Below, piece after piece: positions 9,409 to 16,875 of a stretch of 43,690 bases of DNA. Both the position numbers and the translations under genes were made by a program. Source of the stretch: an uncultured archaeon (lineage in GTDB: Archaea; Nanobdellota; Nanobdellia; Pacearchaeales; GW2011-AR1). Numbering within the stretch: the first letter of the stretch is position 1; each line of letters starts with the position of its first letter. The notes under the pieces were generated by a model. That model made no database searches and was not told the DNA's origin. It saw only the letters and a list, made by a program, of their open reading frames with translations. The stretch spans positions 1 to 43,690 of the forward strand of contig CABMGE010000015.1 in assembly GCA_902385625.1 (NCBI GenBank), written 5' to 3'.

Positions 9409-12400
9409 TTAGTAGCTATTTATTATATCATATGGCCTTACCATTATTTTGCTTCCAAAATTTTGGAATTGATCCTGGCATTGTATATAATAAGTAAATG
9501 GTTTCCAATCTGCAAAATGTTCTGTGTCTGATCCTGACATCTCAGTTCCATTTTCAAAATTAAAAACCCTATTAAAACTATAGACACATTTTGAAGGTTC
9601 AGCAGTTGTAACTTTCAGTCCACCTTCATTATAAATTCTTATAATCTCCGGACCTTTTTTATCTACAATTACTTTAAATGAGCTTGAATTTTTAGCAATA
9701 TTTCCTGCAACATCTTCACACTGGAAATCAATATTATATCTTCCAGCATAAGCATTAGTCCACTCATAAGAATGAGTACTTGAATTTGTTTCTCTAAATT
9801 GATCCCAACTAGTAGGGCTTAGATTCCACTGGCATACTGCTTTTCCATCTTCAGCTCCACCTGAAGTTGATAATCTGAAAACAATATCTGCAGGTTCAAC
9901 ACCTGAAACAATTTCTTTTCCAGGCCCTTCATCCGATTCATCTTTTCCAAATACTTTCATTTCATCAATTGATAGCGGAGTTTCAGAAGGGAAGAGTTCG
10001 TAAATAAAACTTTCAGTCATATTATTTTTACCTGCTGATTGATCCTGGCATCTGATATAAAACTTTGTGCTATTTTTCAGTCCAGTTAATGTCGTAGTGC
10101 ACGGAAGCCCAAGTCCTGGTTCATTTGTTCCATAATGAAATATGTCTGTATCGCAAGTCATATTATTTTCCATTTTATCAAAATCCTTATCTTCTTTACT
10201 CCACTTACACTGCGAAGGTTCACTTACAAAAATAGTTGCGTTCTGAGTGTCAATATTATATTTCAAGAATCCTTCATTAGGCGGATCTGTTAACCATATT
10301 CTAGGAGGAGTTAGATCAGGTCCTTGATTAACACATGTTCTTATATTATATGCCTCTGTATTAACTCTTCCTGAAGCAGTTTTACATTTAACATATAAAC
10401 TTACCTTGCCCAGTTCTTTTAATTCCTCAGTTATATTACAAGGTTTAAACACTCCGCTTTTATTACATATTGCTCCCTGACTATAAACCCCTACTATCGA
10501 GTCTACACTTGGAAGAACAAGATTCATTTGATGTGCAGGAAGTATACTGTCTCCCTTGTTTCCAAACCTTTCAGGCATTTCTTGGAATGTTTGCTTCATA
10601 TCAAATCCCCATCTGCACTTTGCAAATGGACTTACTTTTATTCCTATTTTAACTATATTGAACGGATCAATACATTTATCATTTTCAGTTAATACTTCAA
10701 ATCCATTCGCAGTTACTTCTGCATATTTATATCCAGGACTTATTGCAGTTTCAAGAGGTTGTATTGTTGGGAATGCTTCATCCGCAGGTTGGCTAATACA
10801 CAATTCATTTGGAGTTCCTTTATTTACAAACTGACAAAGTTCTCCAAGGCTTTGGCATCTGTATTCGCTGCAAGGAAGTTGTGTAGGATCATTATTGCAT
10901 TTATAACAATCAGCTCCCCCGCTAGGTCTTTCCCACATATTGCAGAAAAAGTCAATATCAACATACATTATCCACGCCATTAGGAATAAATAAGCAAGCA
11001 TTGCAGCAATCATTGTGATCAGAATACTTTGCGTAATAAGATATGCAATCATTCCAGCAATCATAGCTCCAATCATTTCAAATCCTCCAACTTTTTTTTC
11101 TTTTTTTGTTATTTGCGCACTTATGCTTGATTTGACACTTGAGACTCCATTAAAATATCCTGCTGCATTTACTGGTTGAGTTGAACTTGGGAGAGCATTG
11201 ATATCTTCCTCACTAACATTTCCAGAATCTTCAGATAAAATTCTATACAATAAAGGAGATCCATAAGCTCCAAGAGTTCCGCCTAATTCTTTTTGAAGTG
11301 CACTCTGATTTTCATCAACCTTATTTAGTTTTTCTTCTGAAATATCTTTGAGTCCCTCGGCATTCATTGTTTCAAAAAATTCAAAAGTTCCAGGATCAGC
11401 AGGTTTTGAATTTGCCTTCGGTCCAACATACTTTGAAAACATTCCTGCATTAATTGATCTAGGTGGAGCAGCTCCAGTAGATTTGACTCCATATCCAGAA
11501 TCTGTAAATGTTCCAACATAATTAATATAAGCACCACAATCACCAAGACTTATGCATAAGTCATTCATATCATTTGTAAATTTTGCAGTATGGCAATCGC
11601 AGTTTTCAACACAGTAACATCCAAATATTGTACATACCCAGGTTTCAGTGCATCTTTGGGTAGCCATGCTGCAGATTCCCTCTCCTGAGTTAGGAACATC
11701 TGCTCCATTCATTTGAACACTGTCTCCTCCAAGGTAAAATCCAGGGGGATAAGCAGGAGTACAAACATCAAATTTAAATCCTGCTCCCATCTCTATATGT
11801 TTGAGAGTACAGTCAGGATTTTTTTTACATTCTGCTTTCATTGCATCTACTTGTTTTGAATTATAAGACATACAAAGTCTCCAATTATTCACTCTGCAGG
11901 ACGCTTGTGCAAATGTTTCTCCATTTTTTACAGTATTATCTGATTCAACACAAATTTGATTTCTATAATCATCACAAGGTTCTATTCTTTCTGTTCCCAT
12001 ATAGCAAATATGCTTGACATGCCTGCTTCCAACAAGATCTTTTCCGTCTCCTATTTTTCCATCATATTCACACCATGATTCTCCGTTTTGTCTCTTTTTC
12101 CCATCTACCATGCAACTAACATCTTTGCAAGTATAACTTCCAGAAATATCTTTTCCACAATAAGTTCCGGAAAAAAGATTGCAATCTTGGGAAGCATCCT
12201 CATGATTTCCACAAGAATCAAACCAATATACATCTTCTTTGCCTTCTAAACACCCTTGATGATCTTTTGCTTTGCAAGTGGTATTAAGGTCAGGGTTAGA
12301 ACAATATTTCCCAGTTTTATCAAAATTTCTTTCATTACCAGTTCTTGATATACAATCATCAAGTGTAGTAAAAATGCATTTTCTTTCAGATCCAGAATCA

Positions 12401-13098
12401 TAAACACATGCACCTTCTTTTTCTTTATCAGTAATATAAAGACATTTTGTCTCAGTATTGACATCTGGTCTCCAGTCAAGTGGAATATCTTTATTTTGCG
12501 CATTAGTTTTAAAAATGCAGTTTCCTCTTGTAACAAACTCTGTTTGTTCTCCGATAACACAACAGCCAAGTCTGCAGTCTTCAACATTGCACATTGAAGA
12601 AGGTTTGTATGTTCCATTAAGTGAGACGCACTGATTTTTAGGAGTATTTTTATTACATATGCCATTTGTAGGACTAACACAGCATCCAAATTCACAAAAG
12701 TCAGTCAATTCACATTCAGTAGGAGAAGTATGCAGCCCAGTTCCAGTATCACATTCTCCTGGAAGAGCATTTTGACAGAATTTTCCATCTTTTGTTTTTT
12801 CGCAGCAAACAAGCCCGATATTATCTGCAGCATCGACTAGTTTTATGTTATCACTTAAGGCCTGAGTAATAATATAGTCAATAAGTCCAACTATCAAAGT
12901 TCTAGGAATATTAATTCCTGTATCTTGATTAAGTTTTTCTTGAGAAATATCTTCAAGCCCTTTTTGTGTATCAACTGGTTTAATTTCATTGTTTACTGCA
13001 GAATAAATTAAATAGGAAACAGCAAACATACTCACTATTAGTATAGAAATCTCCAGATAACTCATTCCAGCAGTCTTGTTTATTAGCTTATTTTTCAT
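9409..13098 (-). CDS. Giant Cys-rich surface protein with prepilin-like leader (1229 aa)
   Basis: The N-terminus KTAG/MSYLEISILIVSMF fits the type IV prepilin rule: Gly at the cut site, Met at +1 and Glu at +5, followed by a hydrophobic helix (about residues 14-34). A Cys-rich half (about 75-570) matches the 604-aa protein. Hydrophobic helices at about 672-716 and a beta-domain half (to the end) match the 722-aa protein. A motif GL[EK]DIS[QE]EKLN occurs twice, at 47-57 and 582-592, once near the start of each half. It therefore reads as a fused version of the two downstream genes, or as their unsplit ancestor. Its start overlaps an 18-codon micro-ORF as ATGA. It is probably a minor-pilin-like or adhesin-like surface component; this role is inferred. 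Confidence 0.65.
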   Translation of the reverse strand: MKNKLINKTAGMSYLEISILIVSMFAVSYLIYSAVNNEIKPVDTQKGLEDISQEKLNQDTGINIPRTLIVGLIDYIITQALSDNIKLVDAADNIGLVCCEKTKDGKFCQNALPGECDTGTGLHTSPTECELTDFCEFGCCVSPTNGICNKNTPKNQCVSLNGTYKPSSMCNVEDCRLGCCVIGEQTEFVTRGNCIFKTNAQNKDIPLDWRPDVNTETKCLYITDKEKEGACVYDSGSERKCIFTTLDDCISRTGNERNFDKTGKYCSNPDLNTTCKAKDHQGCLEGKEDVYWFDSCGNHEDASQDCNLFSGTYCGKDISGSYTCKDVSCMVDGKKRQNGESWCEYDGKIGDGKDLVGSRHVKHICYMGTERIEPCDDYRNQICVESDNTVKNGETFAQASCRVNNWRLCMSYNSKQVDAMKAECKKNPDCTLKHIEMGAGFKFDVCTPAYPPGFYLGGDSVQMNGADVPNSGEGICSMATQRCTETWVCTIFGCYCVENCDCHTAKFTNDMNDLCISLGDCGAYINYVGTFTDSGYGVKSTGAAPPRSINAGMFSKYVGPKANSKPADPGTFEFFETMNAEGLKDISEEKLNKVDENQSALQKELGGTLGAYGSPLLYRILSEDSGNVSEEDINALPSSTQPVNAAGYFNGVSSVKSSISAQITKKEKKVGGFEMIGAMIAGMIAYLITQSILITMIAAMLAYLFLMAWIMYVDIDFFCNMWERPSGGADCYKCNNDPTQLPCSEYRCQSLGELCQFVNKGTPNELCISQPADEAFPTIQPLETAISPGYKYAEVTANGFEVLTENDKCIDPFNIVKIGIKVSPFAKCRWGFDMKQTFQEMPERFGNKGDSILPAHQMNLVLPSVDSIVGVYSQGAICNKSGVFKPCNITEELKELGKVSLYVKCKTASGRVNTEAYNIRTCVNQGPDLTPPRIWLTDPPNEGFLKYNIDTQNATIFVSEPSQCKWSKEDKDFDKMENNMTCDTDIFHYGTNEPGLGLPCTTTLTGLKNSTKFYIRCQDQSAGKNNMTESFIYELFPSETPLSIDEMKVFGKDESDEGPGKEIVSGVEPADIVFRLSTSGGAEDGKAVCQWNLSPTSWDQFRETNSSTHSYEWTNAYAGRYNIDFQCEDVAGNIAKNSSSFKVIVDKKGPEIIRIYNEGGLKVTTAEPSKCVYSFNRVFNFENGTEMSGSDTEHFADWKPFTYYIQCQDQFQNFGSKIMVRPYDIINSY

Positions 13099-13151
13099 CT
13101 CTTTTTCCTTATACCTAGTTTATTTCTTAGATTATTAATTTTACGGTTCAT
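13095..13151 (-). CDS. Possible 18-aa coupling micro-ORF
   Basis: Between the stop of pilin-like gene A and the 1229-aa gene there is an ORF that starts one base after the upstream stop and ends overlapping the next start as ATGA. It encodes MNRKINNLRNKLGIRKKR, seven of whose 18 residues are Lys or Arg. The TAA-A-ATG spacing on entry is the same as at the next two gene junctions in this operon. It may exist to carry ribosomes across the gap; a chance ORF is the main alternative. Confidence 0.3.
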   Translation of the reverse strand: MNRKINNLRNKLGIRKKR

Positions 13152-13152
13152 T

Positions 13153-13920
13153 TTAAAACCCAGGAGGCAATAAACAGCTTCTTGTTGCAAATGTAAACTG
13201 TTGATTTGTTGCCCTTTCTTTAATTGTGTAAATGTTATCAGATTCTCCAGTCTTGGTGCTTGTTACATCAAAAGATGGATAGAAAATCATAAAGCCCAAA
13301 TCATCGAAGTGACAATATTGTGCCTGCTGATTTGCAATTTCCATTCCAATCTCAGCAAAATTATAAAGCGGACTAATCATGTTCATTCTAAACTGATTAA
13401 TATTGATTACTTTGTCTTCTCTGGACATTTTAAATTTTTTATCAATTTCAACCGTAATTTGTCTTGGATAAAGTCTTGTTCTTAGGTTCATATCCTCTGT
13501 TTCAATAGTATATCTTTTTTCAAGCTTCATCTCAAGAGATTTGAAGCAGTCTGCAACTTTAGGCCTTATAAATTCTGTAATTTGATCCTCAAGGTGCTCG
13601 ACAAGCATTGGTCTTTGATTCACACATCTTTTATAAAAATCATTATTATAACAAAGATAGACCCTGTCAACTCCGTCATATAATACACTTCCACGAGGAT
13701 TAATGTCTCCTCCCTGAGGGCTGAGAATTCCAATTGCTTCAGAAACTGCATCTCTTGTACACTGTTCAATATAAGACTGAGGATTATTCTCGTCATACAC
13801 TTGGGGCTTTGCAGGTTGCTTTAATGCAAAAAAGAATAATATTGCAACAACAATTATAAGTGCAAGAATAATAAAGATTGTTATTTGTCCTCTAGAATTA
13901 ATCTTTATCCCTTCATCCAT
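13153..13920 (-). CDS. Pilin-like membrane protein, paralogue A
   Basis: It is 255 aa and begins with NSRGQITIFIILALIIVVAI, a basic-GQ-hydrophobic leader of the archaeal prepilin type. The ectodomain has YIEQCTRDAVSEAIGIL, SPQGG, YLCYNNDFYKRC, VADCFKSLEMKLE and a late MIFYPSFDV block, shared in order with paralogue B. It is the first structural gene of the surface operon. Its ATG overlaps the end of the winged-helix regulator gene by 16 nt, which implies translational coupling. Pairing with the 1229-aa protein mirrors the pairing of paralogue B with the 604/722-aa proteins. Role inferred: partner or stalk subunit for the Cys-rich protein. Confidence 0.65.
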   Translation of the reverse strand: MDEGIKINSRGQITIFIILALIIVVAILFFFALKQPAKPQVYDENNPQSYIEQCTRDAVSEAIGILSPQGGDINPRGSVLYDGVDRVYLCYNNDFYKRCVNQRPMLVEHLEDQITEFIRPKVADCFKSLEMKLEKRYTIETEDMNLRTRLYPRQITVEIDKKFKMSREDKVININQFRMNMISPLYNFAEIGMEIANQQAQYCHFDDLGFMIFYPSFDVTSTKTGESDNIYTIKERATNQQFTFATRSCLLPPGF

Positions 13921-14093
13921 AAGTTTACCCCCTCTTTTTTTACTCTTAGAATATCACCGTCCAAAGCTAGCTCCATGAGATAGCTTTGGGCAGTATTCCA
14001 ACTAATTCCAAGAAATTTTGCAATTTCTGAACTAGTTATCACCTTCTTTTCCTCCAGAAACTTGAGGATCTTACTCCTTGTTTGACTATTCAT
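13905..14093 (-). CDS. Small winged-helix transcriptional regulator (62 aa)
   Basis: The sequence SSEIAKFLGISWNTAQSYLMELALDGDILRVKK is a typical winged-HTH: helix 2, turn, recognition helix (SWNTAQSYLMEL), then a two-strand wing. There is no other domain. A GAGGTG Shine-Dalgarno at 14101-14106 sits 7 nt before the ATG. The gene heads the surface-protein operon, overlaps the first pilin-like gene, and is preceded by a perfect 12-bp-arm inverted repeat at 14132-14159. Autoregulation of the operon by this protein at that repeat is the simplest inference. A dimer would be needed for the two arms. Confidence 0.7.
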   Translation of the reverse strand: MNSQTRSKILKFLEEKKVITSSEIAKFLGISWNTAQSYLMELALDGDILRVKKEGVNLWMKG

Positions 14094-14131
14094 ATGTTAA
14101 CACCTCTGTAATCCCCTTAGTTCTTACATAG

Positions 14132-14159
14132 GATGATTATAATGTTTATTATAATCATC
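14132..14159 (-). promoter_or_regulatory. Perfect 12-bp inverted repeat, candidate operator of the surface operon
   Basis: Arms GATGATTATAAT and ATTATAATCATC are exact inverted copies with a 4-nt centre (14144-14147). The repeat lies 39 nt before the regulator start. With a TATA box (CTTTATATATT on the minus strand) at about 14191-14201, transcription would begin near 14168. The repeat would then sit just inside the transcript, either blocking RNA polymerase as an operator or folding as an RNA hairpin. A second short perfect palindrome, TATGAATATTCATA, is at 14177-14190. Confidence 0.5.
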
Positions 14160-14190
14160 TTTGTAATGATTAGTAATATGAATATTCATA

Positions 14191-14201
14191 GAATATATAA
14201 A
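14191..14201 (-). promoter_or_regulatory. TATA box for the surface-protein operon
   Basis: On the minus strand CTTTATATATT is the best archaeal TATA-like element upstream of the regulator and operon. It implies a leader of about 75 nt carrying the inverted repeat and a strong GAGGTG ribosome-binding site at 14101-14106. A weaker alternative TATA lies inside the inverted repeat itself. Confidence 0.4.
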
Positions 14202-14212
14202 GGTTTCTAAAT

Positions 14213-14219
14213 AAAAAAA
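14213..14219 (-). terminator. U-tract terminator after the PCNA gene
   Basis: Reading the minus strand downstream of the PCNA stop there is TTAAGATCTTAA, an A-run, C, and seven T residues at 14219-14213. Archaeal RNA polymerase terminates at such T-tracts. The tract lies just upstream of the surface-operon promoter and would insulate the two units. Confidence 0.4.
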
Positions 14220-14255
14220 GTTTTTTTTGAGAAAAATTATTTTAAGATCTTAAGT

Positions 14256-14987
14256 TTATTCTTCGCTCTCAACCCTCGGAGCAAGTATGAAAGAAAGTTC
14301 AATAAATGGAGTTATAAAATCTAATTTTAATGGATAATCATTTGAGAAATTTATTTTTAACTTGTCTGTTAACTTTGTTGCCTTTACCATCTTTTGTAAA
14401 TATTCCAAAGAATATTTCGAATGAGCATCCTCTGAAACTATATTTAATTCATCAGATGAAAACTCTGACTTAAATGAATTTAAGCTTCCTTTTGCCTTTA
14501 TTAAAAATTTGCTTGCTTCTGAGATAAATGAGCAGGAATCAGCAACAACTGAACAATCTTCAATTGCCTCTGAAAAATCAAGAGAAGACATTTCTATTTT
14601 ACTTGCAAACTCGAGGTGTGGAATTTCTTTTTCCTCGCCCTCTACATCAATAAGTGCTAAATTAAATTCCTTTGTTACTCTGTCTTTTATTTGTAATTTT
14701 AGTTCATTCTCCTCTCTTGTAATAACAAGGACACTTCCAGTTTTTACTCTTCTAAGAACTGCTTTTAAGCTTTCAAGATTTACTCCAAGAACCTCGTTAT
14801 TTTCAACATCTATTTCTGAAAACGCAGTATTCGGAAGTTTAAAAGAAACCATTGCAACATTCGCAGGATCAATTGCAATCAGGCTTACCCCTTCTTTACT
14901 TACCTTCAGTCTTACTTCAAGCACAAGTTCAGATATTATTCCTACAATTTCTGAAAAAAGTTTTGGATGATCAAGTTTTAGTAGCAT
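14256..14987 (-). CDS. pcn: PCNA, DNA polymerase sliding clamp
   Basis: The 243-aa protein has the two-domain PCNA layout. The first half carries LVLEVRLKVSKEGVSLIAIDPANVAMVSF, which matches the family signature around helix 1 and the DP.HV-type strand. A basic helix (LKAVLRRVKTG) follows, then an acidic interdomain region, and the C-terminus has LAPRVESEE, the expected AP[KR]-[IV]-E tail. It should form a homotrimeric ring that tethers DNA polymerase, ligase and FEN1. Length is normal for archaeal PCNA. It is divergent from the primase gene across a 186-nt promoter region, so two replication genes share one control region. GAGGT lies about 18 nt before the ATG. Confidence 0.93.
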   Translation of the reverse strand: MLLKLDHPKLFSEIVGIISELVLEVRLKVSKEGVSLIAIDPANVAMVSFKLPNTAFSEIDVENNEVLGVNLESLKAVLRRVKTGSVLVITREENELKLQIKDRVTKEFNLALIDVEGEEKEIPHLEFASKIEMSSLDFSEAIEDCSVVADSCSFISEASKFLIKAKGSLNSFKSEFSSDELNIVSEDAHSKYSLEYLQKMVKATKLTDKLKINFSNDYPLKLDFITPFIELSFILAPRVESEE

Positions 14988-15173
14988 ATTAATTACTTCT
15001 TTTTTACCTCAAAATGATATTGCTGTATTTGTTTTTAAAGATTGTTATAGTAAATTACCTAATTGACTTTAAACTGATAATATTAATGTCTGTTGTCTTT
15101 TCATTTAAAAGTAACAAGACAAGAATTATAAAACAACGATTATTTAAGTTATCACCTTTGGATAGGATTAATA

Positions 15174-16769
15174 ATGGAAGAGAATTCTGAAAAAAAAGAA
15201 TATCTGCAAAAAGAAAGAAGTTTTAAGGAACAACGAATAAGAGAAGTAACTATAATCTATTATTCTCGAGCAGATGTAAGGAAAGCCTTATTTGAATTTT
15301 CAAAAAATCGGGAGTGTGTTCCAAGATATTTTGAGGGTTTTGGAAAGCGCCCTGATACATTTCAGTATGATTCAGATATTTTAGAACAGGTAAAAAGAGG
15401 AGCAACTTCTTTTCACTCTTCAGAGGAGATATGGAAAGATCCTCTGGAGATTTCAGTAGAGATGACAAAAAAAGATTTTGATGATTTAAGGATTGGTTGG
15501 GATCTCTTACTTGATGTAGATTCTCCCTATCTTGAATACAGTAAAATCTATGCAGAACTATTGGTTGAAGCATTAAAACATCTTGGACTTAAAAATTTTA
15601 ATGTAAAGTTTAGCGGTTCAAAGGGATTTCATATAATTGTTCCGTGGAAAGCTTTTCCAAAAGAGATTTACAACCAGAAAACAAAAGATATGTTTCCAGA
15701 CTGGCCAAGGATTATTTGTCAGTATCTTTCTGAAACAATTCAGCCAAAACTTGCAGAAAAAATATTAGGGGATGAAAATTTAAAAGAAATTGCAAAAAAA
15801 ACAGGAAAAGAAGAGCAGGATTTAATCATAAGGGAGTGTGTTTCTTGCAGGAGGCCTGCATCTAAAAAATTTCTAATAACCTGGTTTTGCGACTACTGTA
15901 AAAAGGAATTAATTAATATGGAAGGGACTTATAATAATAGAAGGAAATCAAAATGTCCTGACTGTAGAAAAGATCTTATTGAAAAAGAAAGAAAAGAGAT
16001 CTATTCTTGCGAATTTTGTAATGTTGATTCAAGAAAAAATCCTTATCAATTTGAGGAAAAAGAAAGATTTGCCACAGAAAAATTAATTGAGGCAGATCTG
16101 GTTTTAGTGGCTCCTAGACATTTATTTAGGATGCCTTATTCATTGCATGAAAAGACCGCTCTTTCCTCAGTAGTTATTGATAAAGATAAGATAAAGGACT
16201 TTCAAATTACCGACGCAAAACCCTTAAAAGTGGAAGTAAAAAACTTTTATCCAAATGCAGCAGAGGGGGAAGCAAAAAATTTGCTTCTTCAGGCACTTGA
16301 CTGGAAAGAACAAAGGGACAAGCAGGAAAAAATATTTGAAAATACCAAATTGTCTTTAGCTTCAGATGTACCTAAAACACAAAAAACAAAAGGAGATTTT
16401 AAGCAAATAACAATTCCAAATCCAACTGTTGAATTATATCCTCCATGCATAAAATCAATAATTAATGGAGTAAAGCAAGATGGAAGAAAGCGTGCATTGT
16501 TCATTCTTCTTAATTTTTTTAAGTCTCTTGGAGTAACTGATTCTGAAATTGAAAAAAGAGTGAATGAGTGGAATGAGAAAAATGCAATGCCCTTAAAAAA
16601 AGGTTATATCCAAAGCCAGCTGAATTGGTATAGAAGAAACCAATCAAAAATGCCTCCTAATTGTGCAAATCCTCTTTACAAAGATCTTGGAATCTGTAAA
16701 CCTGATGATTTATGCAGAAAAATAAAAAATCCAGTAAGTTATGCAATAAAGAAAAACTTTCGAAGATAA
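15174..16769 (+). CDS. priS: Fused DNA primase (PriS catalytic domain + PriL Fe-S domain)
   Basis: The N-terminal part is an archaeo-eukaryotic primase small subunit: metal-binding DVD at residues 114-116, SGSKGFH at 147-153, and a late RMPYSLHEKT block at about 319-328. Between them is a Cys-rich insertion with four CxxC pairs (222/225, 239/242, 261/264, 279/282), enough for two zinc knuckles. The C-terminal part (about 420-520) resembles the PriL C-terminal domain, with YPPC, GRKRALFILLNFF, NWY and four Cys (425, 497, 508, 514) placed as for a 4Fe-4S cluster. At 531 aa it is a single-chain primase like that known in Nanoarchaeum. It makes RNA primers for replication. A TATA-like element at about 15124-15134 precedes it, and a GGATAGGA element lies close to the ATG. 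Confidence 0.88.
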   Translation: MEENSEKKEYLQKERSFKEQRIREVTIIYYSRADVRKALFEFSKNRECVPRYFEGFGKRPDTFQYDSDILEQVKRGATSFHSSEEIWKDPLEISVEMTKKDFDDLRIGWDLLLDVDSPYLEYSKIYAELLVEALKHLGLKNFNVKFSGSKGFHIIVPWKAFPKEIYNQKTKDMFPDWPRIICQYLSETIQPKLAEKILGDENLKEIAKKTGKEEQDLIIRECVSCRRPASKKFLITWFCDYCKKELINMEGTYNNRRKSKCPDCRKDLIEKERKEIYSCEFCNVDSRKNPYQFEEKERFATEKLIEADLVLVAPRHLFRMPYSLHEKTALSSVVIDKDKIKDFQITDAKPLKVEVKNFYPNAAEGEAKNLLLQALDWKEQRDKQEKIFENTKLSLASDVPKTQKTKGDFKQITIPNPTVELYPPCIKSIINGVKQDGRKRALFILLNFFKSLGVTDSEIEKRVNEWNEKNAMPLKKGYIQSQLNWYRRNQSKMPPNCANPLYKDLGICKPDDLCRKIKNPVSYAIKKNFRR

Positions 16770-16820
16770 ATTTGCATATTTTAGGCTGCAAATTTCAATA
16801 TCTTGAAAATGCAAATTTTT
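16768..16820 (+). terminator. Hairpin and T-tract terminator after primase
   Basis: Starting inside the primase stop codon, AAATTTGCA (16768-16776) and TGCAAATTT (16787-16795) form a perfect 9-bp stem. A second direct copy of TGCAAATTT is at 16810-16818 and runs into TTTTT at 16816-16820. The single left arm could pair with either right copy. This is a plausible terminator before the next promoter. Confidence 0.45.
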
Positions 16821-16826
16821 GAGAGC

Positions 16827-16852
16827 TTTAAACTTTATAAATAAAGTTTAAA
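16827..16852 (+). promoter_or_regulatory. TATA box embedded in a 26-bp palindrome
   Basis: Arms TTTAAACTTTAT and ATAAAGTTTAAA are perfect inverted copies separated by two bases. The centre reads as a TATA box (TTTATAAATA, about 16835-16844), 37 nt before the ATG at 16876. A dimeric repressor bound here would exclude TBP; alternatively the symmetry permits bidirectional promoter binding. Confidence 0.45.
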
Positions 16853-16875
16853 TACCTAAATAACATTAATTTTTC

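Noticed and set aside
12246..12695. 149-aa minus-strand ORF inside the giant surface gene
   Set aside because: It is an out-of-frame Leu/Ile-rich shadow of the Cys-rich coding sequence with no start signals.
14509..14970. 153-aa plus-strand ORF opposite PCNA
   Set aside because: It is antisense to a confidently identified PCNA gene; its Ser/Thr-rich composition is typical of a shadow frame.
16768..16820. Three AAATTTGCA/TGCAAATTT copies as a CRISPR-like or att repeat
   Set aside because: Only nine bases long with irregular spacing and inverted orientation; a terminator hairpin explains them better.
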